Shown here one piece after another: positions 5,562 to 7,685 of a DNA stretch of 7,685 bases. Numbering within the stretch: the first letter of the stretch is position 1; every line of letters starts with the position of its first letter. A program made the translations under genes and the position numbers. Below the pieces are notes generated by a model. The model did no database searches, was not told where the DNA came from, and was given only the letters and a program-made list of their open reading frames with translations. This stretch comes from Candidatus Peregrinibacteria bacterium. GTDB lineage: Bacteria > Patescibacteriota > Gracilibacteria > UM-FILTER-43-11. Where the stretch lies: the NCBI GenBank assembly GCA_016220125.1, contig JACRIF010000019.1:1-7685 (forward strand), given 5' to 3'.

Positions 5562-5569
5562 AGTCATAT
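5550..5569. promoter_or_regulatory. Operator-like dyad over the distal sortase promoter -10 box
   Basis: The perfect six-base inverted repeat ATATGA (5550-5555) and TCATAT (5564-5569) has an 8-base spacer that contains the whole -10 hexamer. A dimeric repressor bound here would block polymerase. The region is AT-rich, so chance symmetry is possible. Confidence 0.4.
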
Positions 5570-5599
5570 AGCCCCTAAGAAAACCTCACCAACCGAACC

Positions 5600-5628
5600 T
5601 TGTATTTCAGAGCACTCTGTGATACAAT
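5600..5628 (+). promoter_or_regulatory. Second, extended -10 promoter just upstream of the sortase
   Basis: TACAAT (5623-5628, five of six) carries a TGn extension (5620-5622), and TTGTAT (5600-5605, three of six) lies exactly 17 bases upstream. The start point near 5635 would leave about 10 bases before the ATG at 5645. This makes the in-frame TTG at 5600, which is inside the promoter, an unlikely start codon for that transcript. Confidence 0.5.
5608..5619. promoter_or_regulatory. Perfect dyad in the spacer of the second sortase promoter
   Basis: CAGAG-CA-CTCTG is a perfect inverted repeat that lies entirely between the -35 and -10 hexamers. Imperfect symmetry extends a few bases outward (AT at 5604-5605 with AT at 5622-5623). 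Position and symmetry suit a dimeric regulator site. Confidence 0.4.
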
Positions 5629-5644
5629 TAAGAGTCCAAATAAT

Positions 5645-6409
5645 ATGGCTTCTCGCGAGCAAAACATCGGCAGGGGAGTGGAACCCTTTTCCTTCATGGA
5701 GAAGCTCTGGCAATTTGTCCGGTTCACAGTCGTGACCGGAATGATTTTCGTGGTGTCGTTTTTCGCGCTCAATTTCAATGCCTACCGAACCATTTTCTCA
5801 GGCCTGCTGAATCCCGAGGCGCAAGCCAAAGCCCAGGAGTCCCTTGAGGCCTCCACCGGCGAAACAACCAGCGAGAACTCCGCATTGCTCCTTCCGGTCC
5901 TTCCGGACAAAAAGGTGGAGCGCAAGAGTTTTGCCTGGCCCGATTTGGCCATCGCCCCCACCGACCAGCGCTTGGTTATCCCCAAGCTCGGGAAAAGCAT
6001 TCCGATCGTCGACACCGGCGCCGAGCAGATCCGAGGCGAAAACTGGACCGATCTTGAGAAGCAGATCCAAAGCGGATTGCAACAGGGCGTGGTCCATTAC
6101 CCCGGAACCGCCAAACCAGGCCAATACGGCAACGTTTTCATCACCGGACACAGCTCCTATTACCCCTGGGATCCGGGCCAGTACAAGGATGTCTTCGCGA
6201 CGCTGAGCAAACTCGAGGTCGGGGACCGGTATTACGTGTATTACAAGCAGAACAAATTCACCTACGAGGTCACCTCCAAGAAGGATGTGAAGCCTTCGAA
6301 CGTGGATGTTTTGGCCCAACCCGTGGACGAGAAGATCTCGACCCTGATGACCTGCACCCCGGTTGGTACGACTTTGCGACGGTTGATCATCACGGCGAAG
6401 GAGGTTTAA
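5645..6409 (+). CDS. Membrane-anchored sortase (cysteine transpeptidase)
   Basis: From the ATG at 5645 the protein is 254 residues. Sortases cut a sorting signal on secreted proteins and join them to the cell wall or to other pilin subunits. Residues 24-44 form an N-terminal membrane anchor, so the catalytic domain faces outward. A Pro/Ser/Thr/Glu-containing linker (55-100) leads to the sortase barrel, which starts near QRLVIPKLGKSIPIV (108-122). The catalytic triad is visible: His169 in ITGHSSYY, Cys237 in TLMTCTPVG, and Arg246, nine residues after the cysteine in LRRLII. The TCTP-x-G-x4-R spacing resembles class C/D/E-like enzymes, and the exact class is not assigned. The in-frame TTG at 5600 would add 15 residues, but it lies within the proximal promoter. 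Two promoters with dyads precede the gene and a terminator follows. No LPXTG-type substrate is encoded in the window. Confidence 0.92.
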   Translation: MASREQNIGRGVEPFSFMEKLWQFVRFTVVTGMIFVVSFFALNFNAYRTIFSGLLNPEAQAKAQESLEASTGETTSENSALLLPVLPDKKVERKSFAWPDLAIAPTDQRLVIPKLGKSIPIVDTGAEQIRGENWTDLEKQIQSGLQQGVVHYPGTAKPGQYGNVFITGHSSYYPWDPGQYKDVFATLSKLEVGDRYYVYYKQNKFTYEVTSKKDVKPSNVDVLAQPVDEKISTLMTCTPVGTTLRRLIITAKEV

Positions 6410-6470
6410 TTGGCCAAATGGATAACAGATGGATGACAAATTGATCTAACATTCTTAATTGAATGAATAT

Positions 6471-6511
6471 AAATCCCGCATAAGATACATTGTACGGGAT
6501 TTCTTTTGTTT
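6471..6511 (+). terminator. Rho-independent terminator of the sortase gene
   Basis: AAATCCCG (6471-6478) pairs perfectly with CGGGATTT (6495-6502) around a 16-base loop and is followed by a T-rich tail, CTTTTGTTT (6503-6511). It lies 61 bases after the sortase stop. The opposite side is less T-rich, so it probably serves mainly the plus strand. Confidence 0.75.
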
Positions 6512-6576
6512 ACAAAAACAATCCCCTATGGTGAATTATACGGATTTTAAATTGTCTCCTCCTCCATACTGTTAAC

Positions 6577-6595
6577 GATCCGTTTAACGCGGATC
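6577..6595 (-). other. Small hairpin at the 3' end of the FtsA-like gene
   Basis: GATCCG (6577-6582) pairs with CGGATC (6590-6595) around a 7-base loop, overlapping the minus-strand TGA stop. It has no T tract on the minus-strand downstream side, so it is at most a weak 3'-end structure. The rest of 6512-6576 shows no clear feature apart from a short TTTTGT/ACAAAA inverted repeat at 6504-6517. Confidence 0.35.
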
Positions 6596-7685
6596 AAACC
6601 TTCATGATGCTGATGACCTTGCGCAGGACCTTCTGAACGATGGTCTCGTCGCCGGAGAGCTTGATCCCCTCGATGACCAGGGCCAGAGGCACAATGTCCT
6701 CGCGATCACGAACTTTCTTGGTCTCGTCCACAATCGATTGGATCTCTTTGGGCAACAAATGAGTGGCCTGGGGTGTGCGAATGAATGGCAGACGTTTATG
6801 CCACTTGGTGGAATTCAGGGTGGCCTTGAACTCGGGCAAATAGGTCCCGCCTCCGCAGAGGATGATTTTGGGGGGCAATTGATCCAGTTTGAACTCCGAC
6901 AGCAAAAGCACCAACCCCTCAAGCCACACCTCCATGTCGTCGTTCACGATGTCGCCGATGATCTTTTTGGATTTCTGCTCCAGCCGATCCTCGGAATAAG
7001 CGAACTTGAGGCGCTCCGCCTCCTCGAAGGAGATGTTGAGCTCGACCGACAACCTTCGGGTGAAGGTGCGCCCGCCGATGCCGAACATTTTGTTGCCCTG
7101 CACCGCGCCATTGGACACCACGGCCACATCGGTGGAGCTGCCGCCGACGTCCACGAAAATCGCGGACAACCCCTCCTCGGACTCCACGCAACGGGACAGG
7201 GCGAATGGCTCCGAGATGATCCCCAGCAATTCCAACTCCAAGTCCTGGGCGATGTTTTGGAGCGCCCCGTAATGACCCAACGGAGCGAACGCATTGAAGA
7301 TCGACATCTCAACCTCCTTTCCCTGGAAGCCCAACGGGTTGCTGACCCGGTACTTGTCGATGCGCACATCCACGATGGAGCTTTCGATCAGTTTGATGTC
7401 AATCTCGGGAAAGCCCGTCTCTTCCCCAAGCGACTTTCGGACTTCGGCGAAGGCGCGCCATTCCAGTTTGTGGACGATGTTGCGAAGCTCGGCCAAGTTG
7501 ATCTTGGATTGCGCCTCCTCGCGCGGGTAGGTGAGCGTCGAAGTGGCCCCTTTCACAAACTCCCCCGCTATTCCCAGCACCAATTGGGTGGGCTGGCGGC
7601 CCGCTTCGGACGAGGCCATCCGGATCGCCTCTTTGGTGGAGCGGACCACGCTGGCGATATCCGTGATCGCGCTGCTTTGGATATC
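6594..7685 (-). CDS. FtsA-like actin-fold cell-division/PilM-family protein (5' partial)
   Basis: The minus-strand frame is open to the right edge, so the N-terminus is missing. A GTG at 7649 is internal, because the frame continues upstream (DIQSSAITDIA). The window holds 363 residues. The first part resembles the FtsA SHS2 (1C) insert: VRSTKEAIRMA, then LVLGIAGEFVKG, and later IDKYRVSNPLGFQGKEVEMSIF. ATPase-fold motifs follow: ISEPFAL, the phosphate-binding strand FVDVGGSSTDVAVV, the IGGRTFTRRL segment with a following helix EEAERLKFAYS, and the adenosine motif IILCGGGTYLPEF. The C-terminus (IVQKVLRKVISIMKV) could be an amphipathic membrane-targeting helix, as in FtsA. FtsA anchors FtsZ filaments to the membrane, and PilM relatives serve type IV pili. 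With no ftsZ or pil genes in view, only the FtsA-like family is called. It converges on the sortase gene. Confidence 0.72.
   Translation of the reverse strand, partial: DIQSSAITDIASVVRSTKEAIRMASSEAGRQPTQLVLGIAGEFVKGATSTLTYPREEAQSKINLAELRNIVHKLEWRAFAEVRKSLGEETGFPEIDIKLIESSIVDVRIDKYRVSNPLGFQGKEVEMSIFNAFAPLGHYGALQNIAQDLELELLGIISEPFALSRCVESEEGLSAIFVDVGGSSTDVAVVSNGAVQGNKMFGIGGRTFTRRLSVELNISFEEAERLKFAYSEDRLEQKSKKIIGDIVNDDMEVWLEGLVLLLSEFKLDQLPPKIILCGGGTYLPEFKATLNSTKWHKRLPFIRTPQATHLLPKEIQSIVDETKKVRDREDIVPLALVIEGIKLSGDETIVQKVLRKVISIMKV

Noticed and set aside
5600..5644. TTG at 5600 as the sortase start
   Set aside because: It forms part of the -35 box of the proximal promoter and adds 15 residues of no family character. 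The ATG at 5645 is preferred, though the distal promoter could still transcribe it.

Overview
The window looks like a bacterial chromosome segment, most likely from a candidate-phyla-radiation (Patescibacteria) genome. The reasons are inferential. It carries a run of small type IV secretion system pilin-like (TrbC/VirB2-type) membrane proteins, a family that is especially common in that group. Those genes sit beside a sortase and an FtsA-like protein, in compact gene packing. TGA is used as an ordinary stop (positions 160-162, 2946-2948, and the minus-strand gene ending at 6594), so this is genetic code 11 and not the TGA-glycine code of Gracilibacteria/Absconditabacteria. Coding DNA is GC-rich and the intergenic gaps are distinctly AT-rich. 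No rRNA, tRNA, CRISPR or insertion sequence was seen.

Layout, left to right, plus strand unless stated: the 3' end of a nuclease with an iron-sulfur-type cysteine cluster (1-162); rmuC (239-1348); five consecutive, divergent genes for secreted or membrane two-helix pilin-like proteins (1437-3843); a 154-base spacer with a heptamer tandem repeat and hairpins; metG, methionyl-tRNA synthetase (3998-5530); a 114-base spacer with two good promoters, each overlapping a perfect dyad; a membrane-anchored sortase (5645-6409) with a rho-independent terminator; and, convergent on the minus strand, an FtsA-like actin-fold protein that runs off the right edge (6594-7685).

The most interesting part is the five-gene pilin-like array. 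Each product has a signal peptide, a variable extracytoplasmic segment, then two transmembrane helices joined by a short charged loop, usually of the form GG-x(3-4)-T-(S/A)-x-G-(D/E). The array has no VirB4 ATPase, coupling protein or channel gene beside it. One member (1867-2475) has an extra four-cysteine domain, and another (2961-3440) has lost the loop motif. The spacer after the second gene carries an exact 8-base-period AAGT repeat, and the spacer after the array carries a TTAAGAG heptamer repeat. None of the seven complete genes has a convincing Shine-Dalgarno sequence, and several promoters look like extended -10 promoters with short leaders. The sortase and the pilins may build or decorate the same cell-surface structure, but the window gives no direct proof of this.
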